The notes under the pieces: model-generated
What the model was told of the DNA's origin: nothing
Seen by the model: the letters and a program-made list of their open reading frames with translations, nothing else
Databases searched by the model: none
Shown here: piece by piece, positions 41,150 to 48,973 of the stretch
Position numbering within the stretch: position 1 is the stretch's first letter
Layout: each line of letters starts with the position of its first letter
Source: Labedaea rhizosphaerae
Lineage (GTDB): Bacteria > Actinomycetota > Actinomycetes > Mycobacteriales > Pseudonocardiaceae
DNA length: 64,000 nt
NCBI RefSeq assembly: GCF_004362825.1
Contig: NZ_SNXZ01000001.1
Location: 1,178,001 to 1,242,000 of the forward strand
Direction of reading: 5' to 3'
Made by a program: the position numbers and the translations under genes

Positions 41150-41166
41150 TCGTCCACAGTGGACGA
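41150..41166. promoter_or_regulatory. Perfect 17-base palindrome upstream of the Ddl-like gene
   Basis: TCGTCCAC-A-GTGGACGA between the ligase start and the aminotransferase stop. Possible operator, or a symmetrical pair of degenerate DnaA boxes. Confidence 0.4.
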
Positions 41167-41174
41167 ACGAAACG

Positions 41175-42488
41175 CTACTCGGTGTCGGGCGCCGGCGTGA
41201 GCGGGCCGTGGCTCGACCGTGGCGCGGCAGGACCGAAAGTATCCACCAGCTGGAGCTCTTCCGACAGCACGGCGGCCAGGCGGCGCACGCCCTCGCGGAT
41301 CCGCTCCGGGGTCGGGTAGCAGAACGACAGGCGCATCTGCCTGCTGCCGAAGCCGTCCGCGTAGAAGCCGGTGCCCGGCACATACGCGACCCGCTCGGTC
41401 ACCGCGCGCGGCTGCATCGCTTTGGTGTCAATGCCTTCCGGCACGGTGAGCCACACGAAGAAGCCGCCGTCCGGCCTGGTCCACGTGCACCCCGGCGGCA
41501 TGTGCTGCTCGAGCGCGCCCAGCATGGCGTCGCGCCGTTCCCGGTACATCTCCTGGAACGACTTGATCTGGCTCTTCCAGTCGTGCGTGGCCAGGTAGCG
41601 CGAGACGACCATCTGGTTCAGCGTCGGCGCGCACAACGCGGCGGATTCCGCGGCCAGCACCAGTTTCTCGCGCACCGCGTGTGGCGCGAGCGCCCAGCCG
41701 ACCCGCAGCCCGGACGCGAACGTCTTGGAGAACGAGCCGAGGTAGACCACGTTGTCGGCGTCCATCGAGCGCAGCGCCGGGTAGATCTGCCCGTCGAAGC
41801 CGAGCAGCCCGTACGGGTTGTCCTCGACGACGAGCACGCGGTGCCGCGCGCAGATCTCCACGATCTCGGCGCGCCGGTCCACAGCCATGGTCACGCCGGC
41901 CGGGTTCTGGAAGTTCGGGATCGTGTAGAGGAACTTGGCGCGCTTGCCCGCCCGCTCGACGGCCGCCAGCGCGGCCCGCAGGGCGTCGGGCACGAGACCG
42001 TGCTCGTCCATGGCCACGTGGACCACGTCGGCCTCGTAGGAGGCGAACGTGCCCAGCGCGCCCACGTAGGACGGCCCTTCGGCCAGCACCACGTCGCCGG
42101 GGTCGCAGAAGATCCGGGTCACCAGGTCGAGCGCCATCTGCGAGCCGACCGTGATCACGATGTCGTCGGGGTGACCGGTGACGCCCTCCAGGGCCATCAC
42201 GTCGCAGATCTGCTCACGCAGCTTCGGCACGCCGTGCGCGGAGCCGTACTGCAACGCGGTCAGCCCCTCGGTGGCGATGATCTGCGCTACCTCGGCGGAG
42301 AGCGAGTCGAGCGGCAGCGCGGCGAGGTTGGGCATGCCGCCCGCCAGCGACACGACCTCGGGCCGGCTCGCCACGGCGAAGAGCGCACGCACCTCGGACG
42401 CCGTCATGCCCACAGCGCGCGCTGCGTAGCGCTGCAGGTGCGGATCGAGGTCGTGTCTTGTCGAACGTTGCGGATCGTTCGAGGTCAT
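41175..42488 (-). CDS. PLP-dependent aminotransferase (class I/II, 2-aminoadipate type)
   Basis: 437 residues, fold-type I aminotransferase without a GntR domain. Visible: SLAGGMPN near the N-terminus, QYGSAHG, GSQMALDLV, YTIPNFQNPAG, EDNPYGLLGFDG, and the PLP lysine in LGSFSKTFASGLRVGW. It resembles 2-aminoadipate/aromatic aminotransferases. Substrate not assigned. ATG 42488. The next gene on its strand is the Ddl-like ligase, 43 bases downstream. Confidence 0.92.
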   Translation of the reverse strand: MTSNDPQRSTRHDLDPHLQRYAARAVGMTASEVRALFAVASRPEVVSLAGGMPNLAALPLDSLSAEVAQIIATEGLTALQYGSAHGVPKLREQICDVMALEGVTGHPDDIVITVGSQMALDLVTRIFCDPGDVVLAEGPSYVGALGTFASYEADVVHVAMDEHGLVPDALRAALAAVERAGKRAKFLYTIPNFQNPAGVTMAVDRRAEIVEICARHRVLVVEDNPYGLLGFDGQIYPALRSMDADNVVYLGSFSKTFASGLRVGWALAPHAVREKLVLAAESAALCAPTLNQMVVSRYLATHDWKSQIKSFQEMYRERRDAMLGALEQHMPPGCTWTRPDGGFFVWLTVPEGIDTKAMQPRAVTERVAYVPGTGFYADGFGSRQMRLSFCYPTPERIREGVRRLAAVLSEELQLVDTFGPAAPRSSHGPLTPAPDTE

Positions 42489-42676
42489 GAGCACTCCGCC
42501 GGGTCGGGGCACGTCAATCGATCGAGTGTAACCAGAGGTTCTGGGCCCTCCGGCAACTTCCGACGCTCATCACACCGCTCTATGCTCAGCTGCGGGTCCG
42601 CGTGAGCCTGTGGCATGGTGGAGACAGGCCGATGCGATCACTGCGGGCCGCTCGAGCAGGAATCTTGGGAGGTCGG

Positions 42677-43303
42677 GTGTCGCGACGCGTCGTGGGCGTC
42701 ACGCTGGACAACCTGGAGGACTTGCCCAAGCACTGCCGGGGCTGCGTGTACTGGGAGGTCGCGCCGCACCTCAAGGAGCAGATCGAGCAGTTCGGCGAGG
42801 CCGAGCTCGAGAAGGAGGCCTGGGTCTCCAGCGTGCTGCTGGAGTGGGGCTCCTGCGGCCGGATCGTCTACAGCGACAAGCTCCCGGTCGGGTTCGTGCT
42901 GTACGCGCCGCCGAGCGCGGTGCCGCGCGCCATGGCCTTCCCCACCTCGCCGATCAGCCCCGATGCGGTGATGCTGACCGGTTTCCACGTGCTCCCCGAG
43001 TTCCGCGGTGGCGGGCTCGGCCGCATGCTGGTCCAGGCCGTGGCCAAGGACCTCACCCGGCGCGGCGTGAAGGCCATCGAGGCCTTCGGCGACGCGAAGC
43101 CGGACGAGGACAAGTCGTGCGTCGTAGCGGCCGACTTCCTGACCTCCGTGGGCTTCAAGACCGTGCGCCCGCACCCCCGCTGGCCCCGGTTGCGGCTGGA
43201 GTTGCGCAGCGCGCTGACGTGGAAGGAAGACGTCGAGGCGGCGCTGGAGCGGCTGCTCGGCACGGTTTCCGTCACCACGGCTACGCCGGTGCTTCAGCGC
43301 TGA
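42677..43303 (+). CDS. GNAT-family N-acetyltransferase
   Basis: 208 residues with a GNAT fold: acetyl-CoA loop FRGGGLGRMLVQAV, preceded by VMLTGFHVLPEF. N-terminus contains GCVYWE. Same place as the conserved hypothetical Rv3916c next to cwlM/parB in mycobacteria. GTG 42677 is chosen because of GGGAGG at 42667-42672; the frame is open from 42602. Substrate unknown. Confidence 0.85.
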   Translation: MSRRVVGVTLDNLEDLPKHCRGCVYWEVAPHLKEQIEQFGEAELEKEAWVSSVLLEWGSCGRIVYSDKLPVGFVLYAPPSAVPRAMAFPTSPISPDAVMLTGFHVLPEFRGGGLGRMLVQAVAKDLTRRGVKAIEAFGDAKPDEDKSCVVAADFLTSVGFKTVRPHPRWPRLRLELRSALTWKEDVEAALERLLGTVSVTTATPVLQR

Positions 43304-43309
43304 TCGCAT

Positions 43310-43323
43310 GATTCACGTGGAAC
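43310..43323. promoter_or_regulatory. parS-like site
   Basis: GATTCACGTGGAAC keeps the central CACGTG and has two substitutions from the core parS, 5-6 kb from the parAB sites and non-coding. Confidence 0.6.
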
Positions 43324-43348
43324 AAGCCTGATCGGTCGCGGACTGGCC

Positions 43349-43486
43349 TGTGGGTAACTTGTGGACAACCCGGGTTCGTTCCTGGACGAATCTGCGGAAC
43401 GCGTGAGAAACGCAGGTCAGCGCCCATGTTCCATTGTGGACATACGGGGGACAGCCTGTGGACAACTCGCCGGAAGTTGTGGACTA
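43349..43486. promoter_or_regulatory. Intergenic DnaA-box cluster near cwlM
   Basis: TGTGGGTAA (43349), TGTGGACAA (43360-43368), TGTGGACAT (43435-43443), TGTGGACAA (43457-43465) and TGTGGACTA (43478-43486, overlapping the cwlM stop). Two are perfect; all lie in the same orientation within 140 bases of mostly non-coding DNA, 12 kb from oriC. Confidence 0.65.
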
Positions 43487-44626
43487 CTCGGCCTTCGCCA
43501 GCTCGTGCCGCAGGACGTCCGCGAACGTGAACGTCCCGGTCGGCTGGTCGCCCTCGCCGAGCAGGTACAGGCGCTTGACGGCCACCAAGATCCCCTCGGC
43601 GACCACGTCGCGGAACGCCGGGTCCGACATGCGGGCCCGGTCGTCGGCGTTGGTCAGGTAGCCGATCTCGACGCGGACGGCGGGACAGCGGGTCAGGCGC
43701 AGCGCGTCCCAGGTCTTGCGGTGGGTGCGGCAGTTCTTCAGCCCGGTCCGGGCCACCAGCTCGCGCTGGATGTACCCGGCCAGCAACTCACCGACCGTGG
43801 ACGTGCCGTTCACCGTGCCGAAGTGGAAGCTCGCGACGCCCTGCGCCACCGGTGAGGAGTTCTTGTCGCAGTGCAAGGACAGGAACAGGTCCGCGCCCGC
43901 CTCGTTGGCGAAGTGCGCGCGATCGCCCTCGTCCGGGCACTGGTCGGGCCCGCGGGAGAGCAGGGCCTCCATGCCGGTCGCGACCATCCGGCCCTCGAGC
44001 CGGCGCGCCAGGTCCCACACCAGGTCACGCTCGCGCACGCCCTCGACCTCGACGCCCGTGTCGGAACCGCCGTGGCCCGGGTCGATGACGATCCGCTTGC
44101 CGGTCAGGCGCGGGCCGGCGCGACGCACGCGCTCCTGCTCGCGCAGCAGGACCGGGCTGCCGCCACGGGCCCGCGGGGAGAGCTGGCGCAGCGCGCGCAC
44201 CGTCTCGGCGCCGCAGATGCCGTCCACGGTCAGGCCGTAGTCGCGCTGGAAGTTGCGCAGCGCGTGCTCGGTCTGCGGGCCGAACACGCCGTTGCCCCGG
44301 CCGGCGTCGTACCCGAGCTCCAGCAGCCGCTCCTGGAGCGCGAGCACGTCGTCGCCGGAGACCGGGGAGGACACCATGTAGGCCAGCGGACGGCCGCCCA
44401 GCTGGTACGTGGCGTCCCGCAGGGCGCGGTAGGTCGCAGGACCCACGATGCCGTCGGTGATGAGCCCACGCTGCTGCTGGAACGCCCGCACGGCGTGCTC
44501 GACGTCCCCGTCGAACGGCGCCTGGTCGGCCATACCGCGGATCGGGGGCAGCAGTTCCAGCGCAGCAAGGGTGGAGCGAACCTCGGCAACGGCCGGACCC
44601 ACATCACCACGGCGCAGAACCCGCAT
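43484..44626 (-). CDS. cwlM: CwlM-like N-acetylmuramoyl-L-alanine amidase
   Basis: 380 residues. Two N-terminal peptidoglycan-binding domains (about 5-70 and 85-150: FDGDVEHAVRAFQQQRGL, FGPQTEHALRNFQRDYGL) then an Amidase_3 domain with DPGHGGSDTG, SLHCDKN and VEIGYLTN. No signal peptide is visible, consistent with mycobacterial CwlM, a PknB substrate that stimulates MurA when phosphorylated. ATG 44626 is used rather than the 44674 frame. Confidence 0.92.
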   Translation of the reverse strand: MRVLRRGDVGPAVAEVRSTLAALELLPPIRGMADQAPFDGDVEHAVRAFQQQRGLITDGIVGPATYRALRDATYQLGGRPLAYMVSSPVSGDDVLALQERLLELGYDAGRGNGVFGPQTEHALRNFQRDYGLTVDGICGAETVRALRQLSPRARGGSPVLLREQERVRRAGPRLTGKRIVIDPGHGGSDTGVEVEGVRERDLVWDLARRLEGRMVATGMEALLSRGPDQCPDEGDRAHFANEAGADLFLSLHCDKNSSPVAQGVASFHFGTVNGTSTVGELLAGYIQRELVARTGLKNCRTHRKTWDALRLTRCPAVRVEIGYLTNADDRARMSDPAFRDVVAEGILVAVKRLYLLGEGDQPTGTFTFADVLRHELAKAE

Positions 44627-44778
44627 GCACCCCTCACTCGGGCCGGGCACCAGCGGGTCGCCGGTGCGTCTCAAGACATGAATCGCAAAGCTTCGCGATC
44701 GATTACGTCATTGTGCCCTGTGGGCGTCCGCCGATCGCGTAGGGTCCGCGAACTTCGTCTGCCGCGTCGGTGGTTACC

Positions 44779-45771
44779 TCACTTGGTCGGGGCGTAACCC
44801 CCGCCGACCAGCTCAGGAGCTTCGGCCGCCGCTTCCTCACCGTGCTCGGCCAGCCACCGCTCGGCGTCGATCGCCGCGGCACAGCCGGAGCCCGCCGCCG
44901 TGATCGCCTGCCGGTAGGTGCGGTCCACCAGGTCGCCGGCCGCGAAGACGCCGTCGACGTTGGTGTAGGTCGTGCCGTTCTTGGTCAGGACGTAGCCGTC
45001 GTCGTCGACCTGGACCACGCCGCGGACGAGATCGCTGCGCGGGTCGTGGCCGATCGCCATGAACAGGCCCGAGACCGCCAGCTCCGACTCCTCGCCGGTG
45101 ATCGTGTCGCGCAGCTTCACGCCGGACACCGTCTTGTCGCCGAGCACCTCGAGGACCTCGGAGTTGAGCTGCCAGCGGATCTTCTCGTTCGCCTTCGCCC
45201 GCTCCAGCATGATCTTCGACGCCCGGAACTCCTCGCGCCGGTGGATGATCGTCACCGACTTGGCGAACCGGGTGAGGAACGTGGCCTCCTCCATCGCCGA
45301 GTCACCGCCGCCGACGACGGCGATGTCCTGGTCGCGGAAGAAGAAGCCGTCACAGGTCGCACACGCCGACACGCCGTGGCCCAGCAGGGTCTGCTCACCC
45401 GGGATGCCCAGGTAGCGCGCCGCCGCACCCATGGCCAGCACCACGGCCTTGGCCGCGTAGCGCTTGCCGTGCGCGGTCACGTACTTGACGTCACCTTCGA
45501 GCTCGACCGACTCCACGTCCTCGGGCCGCAGCTCCGCGCCGAAGCGCTCGGCCTGCGCCCGCATCTGCTCCATGAGGTCAGGACCCATGACGCCGTCACG
45601 GAAACCCGGGTAGTTCTCGACCTCGGTGGTGGTCATCAGCGCGCCGCCGAACTGGCTGCCCTCGAAGACGAGCGGTGCCAGCTGCGCGCGGGCCGCGTAA
45701 ACCGCTGCGGTGTACCCGGCCGGACCGGACCCGACGATGATCAGGTTCCGGACCTCTTCCTGCGCAGTCAT
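44779..45771 (-). CDS. trxB: Thioredoxin-disulfide reductase
   Basis: 330 residues, FAD/NADPH enzyme: FAD motif [12 protein letters not shown], redox pair C137-A-T-C140 in [16 protein letters not shown] motif [10 protein letters not shown] and C-terminal [13 protein letters not shown]. Reduces thioredoxin. ATG 45771 with GGAGG five bases upstream. In mycobacteria trxC follows trxB; here only about 150 non-coding bases separate it from cwlM. Confidence 0.96.
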   Translation of the reverse strand: MTAQEEVRNLIIVGSGPAGYTAAVYAARAQLAPLVFEGSQFGGALMTTTEVENYPGFRDGVMGPDLMEQMRAQAERFGAELRPEDVESVELEGDVKYVTAHGKRYAAKAVVLAMGAAARYLGIPGEQTLLGHGVSACATCDGFFFRDQDIAVVGGGDSAMEEATFLTRFAKSVTIIHRREEFRASKIMLERAKANEKIRWQLNSEVLEVLGDKTVSGVKLRDTITGEESELAVSGLFMAIGHDPRSDLVRGVVQVDDDGYVLTKNGTTYTNVDGVFAAGDLVDRTYRQAITAAGSGCAAAIDAERWLAEHGEEAAAEAPELVGGGYAPTK

Positions 45772-45853
45772 TTGACCTCCGTGGTTCACCTGCGTCGCAG
45801 GACGTCCGCCTGCACCATCGTGAACAAAATCCTAGAGGCCGGTGTTCCAGCGC

Positions 45854-46642
45854 TCAGTGGCCGGGAACCCCACCGAACTTCTGGTCGCGGATGGTCGCCG
45901 GGTTGCCCGCGGAGCACGTGTTCTCCACGAAGAGCAGCCGGAACTCCGCCGTCTTGCCGGTGGTCGTCATGATCAGCATGGCGGGGTGCCCGTCCAGGGT
46001 GACCGGACGCACACCGACGGTCTGCGCGTTGGCCGGCACGCCGTTGGCCGCGCGGCAACCGGCGAGCGTCTTCTCGTCCTTGAACGCGCCGAGGTCGTGG
46101 TGGTTCTGCGTGCCGCTGACCGCCGACTGCATGTCGCTGCTGCGCACCGCGAGCGGCGCGCCGCCACCGTCGGAGCCGGACGGACCCGGGATGGTCGCCG
46201 CGACGCCACCGCCGTTGCCGGTGGTCCCGCTGCCGGGCAGCACCGCGACCGCGATCGCGGCGACCGCAGCGGCCGCCGCGACGAGCCCACCACCGATGGC
46301 GAACCACCGGTTCCGCTTGCGCCTGGCCTCGGCGAGGCTCACGACCGGAGCGGCCCCCTGCGCCACTCCCGACCGCGACCGGGCCTCGTTGGCGATCGCC
46401 TGGTCCAACCGCGCGGCGAACTCCGCGGGCATCGGCGGCGGCGGTGCCGCCCCGAGCTCACGAAGGTTGCCGGTTGTCGCGTCCAGCGCCCGCAACACGG
46501 CCTGAGCCTGCGGGTCCTGGTTCACTTGTGCCCACACCCGCGACGCGGTAGCCGGCTCGAGCGCCCCCGCATGCAGGTCGGCAAGCAGGTCGACAGACCA
46601 CGGCGGCCCCATCGGCCCGCCGCTCCCCCGAGTGCTTGTCAT
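45854..46642 (-). CDS. rsmA: Anti-sigma-M factor RsmA-like membrane protein
   Basis: 262 residues. Cytoplasmic N-terminus (SVDLLADLHAGALEPATASRVWAQVNQDPQ) resembling anti-sigma ZAS-like regions without the HxxxCxxC motif, one transmembrane helix (about 112-134) and an extracytoplasmic domain. Overlaps sigM by 4 bases (ATGA), which is typical of sigma/anti-sigma pairs; positional equivalent of Rv3912. Probably holds SigM at the membrane. Confidence 0.85.
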   Translation of the reverse strand: MTSTRGSGGPMGPPWSVDLLADLHAGALEPATASRVWAQVNQDPQAQAVLRALDATTGNLRELGAAPPPPMPAEFAARLDQAIANEARSRSGVAQGAAPVVSLAEARRKRNRWFAIGGGLVAAAAAVAAIAVAVLPGSGTTGNGGGVAATIPGPSGSDGGGAPLAVRSSDMQSAVSGTQNHHDLGAFKDEKTLAGCRAANGVPANAQTVGVRPVTLDGHPAMLIMTTTGKTAEFRLLFVENTCSAGNPATIRDQKFGGVPGH

Positions 46643-47265
46643 GACCCCTCCCAGTGACGCATCCGACGCAGATCGCGTCGTCCTCCAACGTCACCTGGGA
46701 CGTTCGCATCTGCATCGGGGTTCCGCAGATGTCCCAGAACTTTGGCCAGCTTCGCGCGACCTCGGGCACACCGGCTCTTCACCGTGCCCTCGGCGATGCC
46801 GAGCATCTTGGCGGTTTCCGCGACCGAGTAGCCCTCGACGTCGACGAGCACGATCGGGACCCGCTGCTCTTCCGACAGCTCCGACAAGGCGTTCTGCACC
46901 ACGAGCTTGGTTTCCCGATCCGACATGGCGTCGCGGTTCGTGGTGGGCTCGCCGGGCCCGGTCTCGGGCAGCGGCACCGTCGGGCGCGCCTGGCGCCTGC
47001 GCACGCGGTCGAGGCACGCGTTCACCACGATCCGGTGCAGCCACGTCGTGACCTGTGACTCCGCGCGGAACGAGCTGGCCGCGCGGAAGGCCGAGATGAA
47101 CGCCTCCTGCAGCGCGTCCGACGCCTCCTCGGGGTCGCGCAACGTGCGCAACGCCACCGCCCACATCCGGTCGCGGTGCCGGTGCACCAGCTCCGAGAAC
47201 GCCCGCGGATCACCTGCGGCATGCGCCGCGATGAGGTCGGCGTCCGAAGCGGCAGCGGCAGTCAC
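46639..47265 (-). CDS. sigM: ECF RNA polymerase sigma factor SigM
   Basis: 208 residues, two-domain ECF sigma. Region 2 (ELVHRHRDRMWAVALRTLRDPEEASDALQEAFISAFRA) recognises -10, region 4 (LSEEQRVPIVLVDVEGYSVAETAKMLGIAEGTVKSRCARGRAKL) recognises -35. GTG 47265. Same genomic place as sigM in mycobacteria, between murJ and the anti-sigma gene. Confidence 0.95.
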   Translation of the reverse strand: MTAAAASDADLIAAHAAGDPRAFSELVHRHRDRMWAVALRTLRDPEEASDALQEAFISAFRAASSFRAESQVTTWLHRIVVNACLDRVRRRQARPTVPLPETGPGEPTTNRDAMSDRETKLVVQNALSELSEEQRVPIVLVDVEGYSVAETAKMLGIAEGTVKSRCARGRAKLAKVLGHLRNPDADANVPGDVGGRRDLRRMRHWEGS

Positions 47266-47310
47266 ATCGAGCAGGATATCGGTGCTGCACCCGCCGGCGG
47301 AGAACGCCCA

Positions 47311-48891
47311 CTAACCGGCGCGGTGGAAGGCCACCTCGGTCAGCTCGGAAACGAACCCCTTGTCGGTTTCCGACAGCTTGGTCAGCCAGACGATCACGTT
47401 CTGCGCCTGCGTGCCCGCCGGCAGGTTGATCTCGTTGTGGCCGTTCTTCAGCGTGACGGTGGTGATCAGCTTGGTCTGGTCGAACTGCGGTTGGCTGGAG
47501 TCGGCGGTGCGGATCTCCACCACCGTGCCCTCGCTCGGCGAGTCGATGGTGATCTGCGCCAGCTTGACCGGCTCGGTGAACTGGGCCAGCAGGCCGATGC
47601 CCGGCTTGAACGTCGGCAGCTGCTGCTTGTAGATCGACGTCTTCCAGCCGCTGCCCGGGTCGCCGTCGACCGCGCGGCTCACCTTGGCCGGGTTGTCCGG
47701 GCCCTCGGCGATGTTGTACTCGGTGAGCGAGCCGGGCTGGACCGGGCCGGCCGGCTTGGGCGGCGCGGGCTTGTGCGAGGTCGGCGTGTTCTGGGTCTGC
47801 TGGTTGACCACGGCGGTCGGGCCGCCGGTCGGGCCGCTGTCGTCGCTGAAGAAGCTGATCAGCTGCATGCCGAGCCAGGCGAGGATGCCGACGGTCGCCA
47901 CGGCGAGCAGGGTGACGCCGATGGCGAGCTTCTTGCGCCGATCGGCGTCCTGGACCGGCCTGCGCGTGGTCCAGATGGTGCCGTCGTCGTCTTCCTCGTC
48001 CTCGATCGGCTGCATCAGCTCGGTCGCCGTCTCGGCCGCGCTGACCTGCTGCAACACGTTCATGAGGGCGGCTGAGGTACGGATGCCGCCGATCGACGTG
48101 TCCTCGATGCTGCGCACGGACGCCATCGACAGGTCGCCGGGCACGGCGGGCATCACCGCGTGCGGCGGGAGGATGTGACCGTCCGGGCCGACCGGCGCCT
48201 GCGGGATGCCCTCGGGCCCGCCCGGCAGCGACCACCGGCCGGTGAGCAGCAGGTACAGGATCGCGCCGAGGCCCTTGACGTCGTCGCGCAGCGACGAGTC
48301 GGGCAGCGGGCCGGGGAAGGCGAGGCGGAGCATGCCGTCGCCACCGACCCGGATCCGCTGCGGGTGGTCGACGCCGAGCACGAGGCCCTGGTGGTGTGCC
48401 TGCTCGACGGCGGTGGCCAGCGGCTCGAGCAGCCGGATCGCGGTGGCGGGCGGCAGCGGGTGCTCGGCGATCAGGTCGATCAGGTCGGTGCCCTGGGACC
48501 AGTCGGCGACGACCATGCCGAGCACGCCCTCGTTGGCGGTGACGCCGTTGCCCAGCGTGAGCACGTCGAGCACGCGGGAGACCGCGGGGTGCGAGAAGCG
48601 GGCCGCGTGCGCCGCCCGGTCGAGGGTCTTGCGGGCGTCCTGCACGGACTTGGTGTCGCTGGGATCGCCGATGATGATCGTCAACGCGACATCGCGGCGC
48701 AGCTGCCCGTCGCGGGCCCGCCACAGGTGGGCCGCACCGCGCTGGTCGACGCCGAACTGGGCGAGCAGCCGGTAGCGGCCGTCACCGACAACGCCGCCGG
48801 GCAACAGCGTGCCGCCCCGCGCCCGCACACCGGGGCGCGCCTGCGCCCGCCCGGTGTGGGCACCTGGGTGGTCGACCCGCCTCGTCGTCAC
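47311..48891 (-). CDS. MurJ-associated pseudokinase with extracellular discoidin-like domain
   Basis: 526 residues. Kinase-like cytoplasmic domain (about 35-300) with key residues replaced: the VAIK lysine is Thr71 (VALT), the HRD region reads LGVDHPQR without the usual Lys and Asn, and no DFG is recognisable. One transmembrane helix (about 320-345) and a C-terminal beta-rich discoidin-like domain (about 385-526). In M. tuberculosis the same pseudokinase is fused to MurJ and, when phosphorylated by PknB, binds FhaA; here it is a separate gene 82 bases downstream of murJ. Confidence 0.9.
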   Translation of the reverse strand: MTTRRVDHPGAHTGRAQARPGVRARGGTLLPGGVVGDGRYRLLAQFGVDQRGAAHLWRARDGQLRRDVALTIIIGDPSDTKSVQDARKTLDRAAHAARFSHPAVSRVLDVLTLGNGVTANEGVLGMVVADWSQGTDLIDLIAEHPLPPATAIRLLEPLATAVEQAHHQGLVLGVDHPQRIRVGGDGMLRLAFPGPLPDSSLRDDVKGLGAILYLLLTGRWSLPGGPEGIPQAPVGPDGHILPPHAVMPAVPGDLSMASVRSIEDTSIGGIRTSAALMNVLQQVSAAETATELMQPIEDEEDDDGTIWTTRRPVQDADRRKKLAIGVTLLAVATVGILAWLGMQLISFFSDDSGPTGGPTAVVNQQTQNTPTSHKPAPPKPAGPVQPGSLTEYNIAEGPDNPAKVSRAVDGDPGSGWKTSIYKQQLPTFKPGIGLLAQFTEPVKLAQITIDSPSEGTVVEIRTADSSQPQFDQTKLITTVTLKNGHNEINLPAGTQAQNVIVWLTKLSETDKGFVSELTEVAFHRAG

Positions 48892-48973
48892 CGCACTCTC
48901 TCCGCGTCGTGTCCCCGGCCACTTAGTCTCACCAAGGTTACGGGAAACCGCGAGGTGACGCGGGCTGTGCGGG

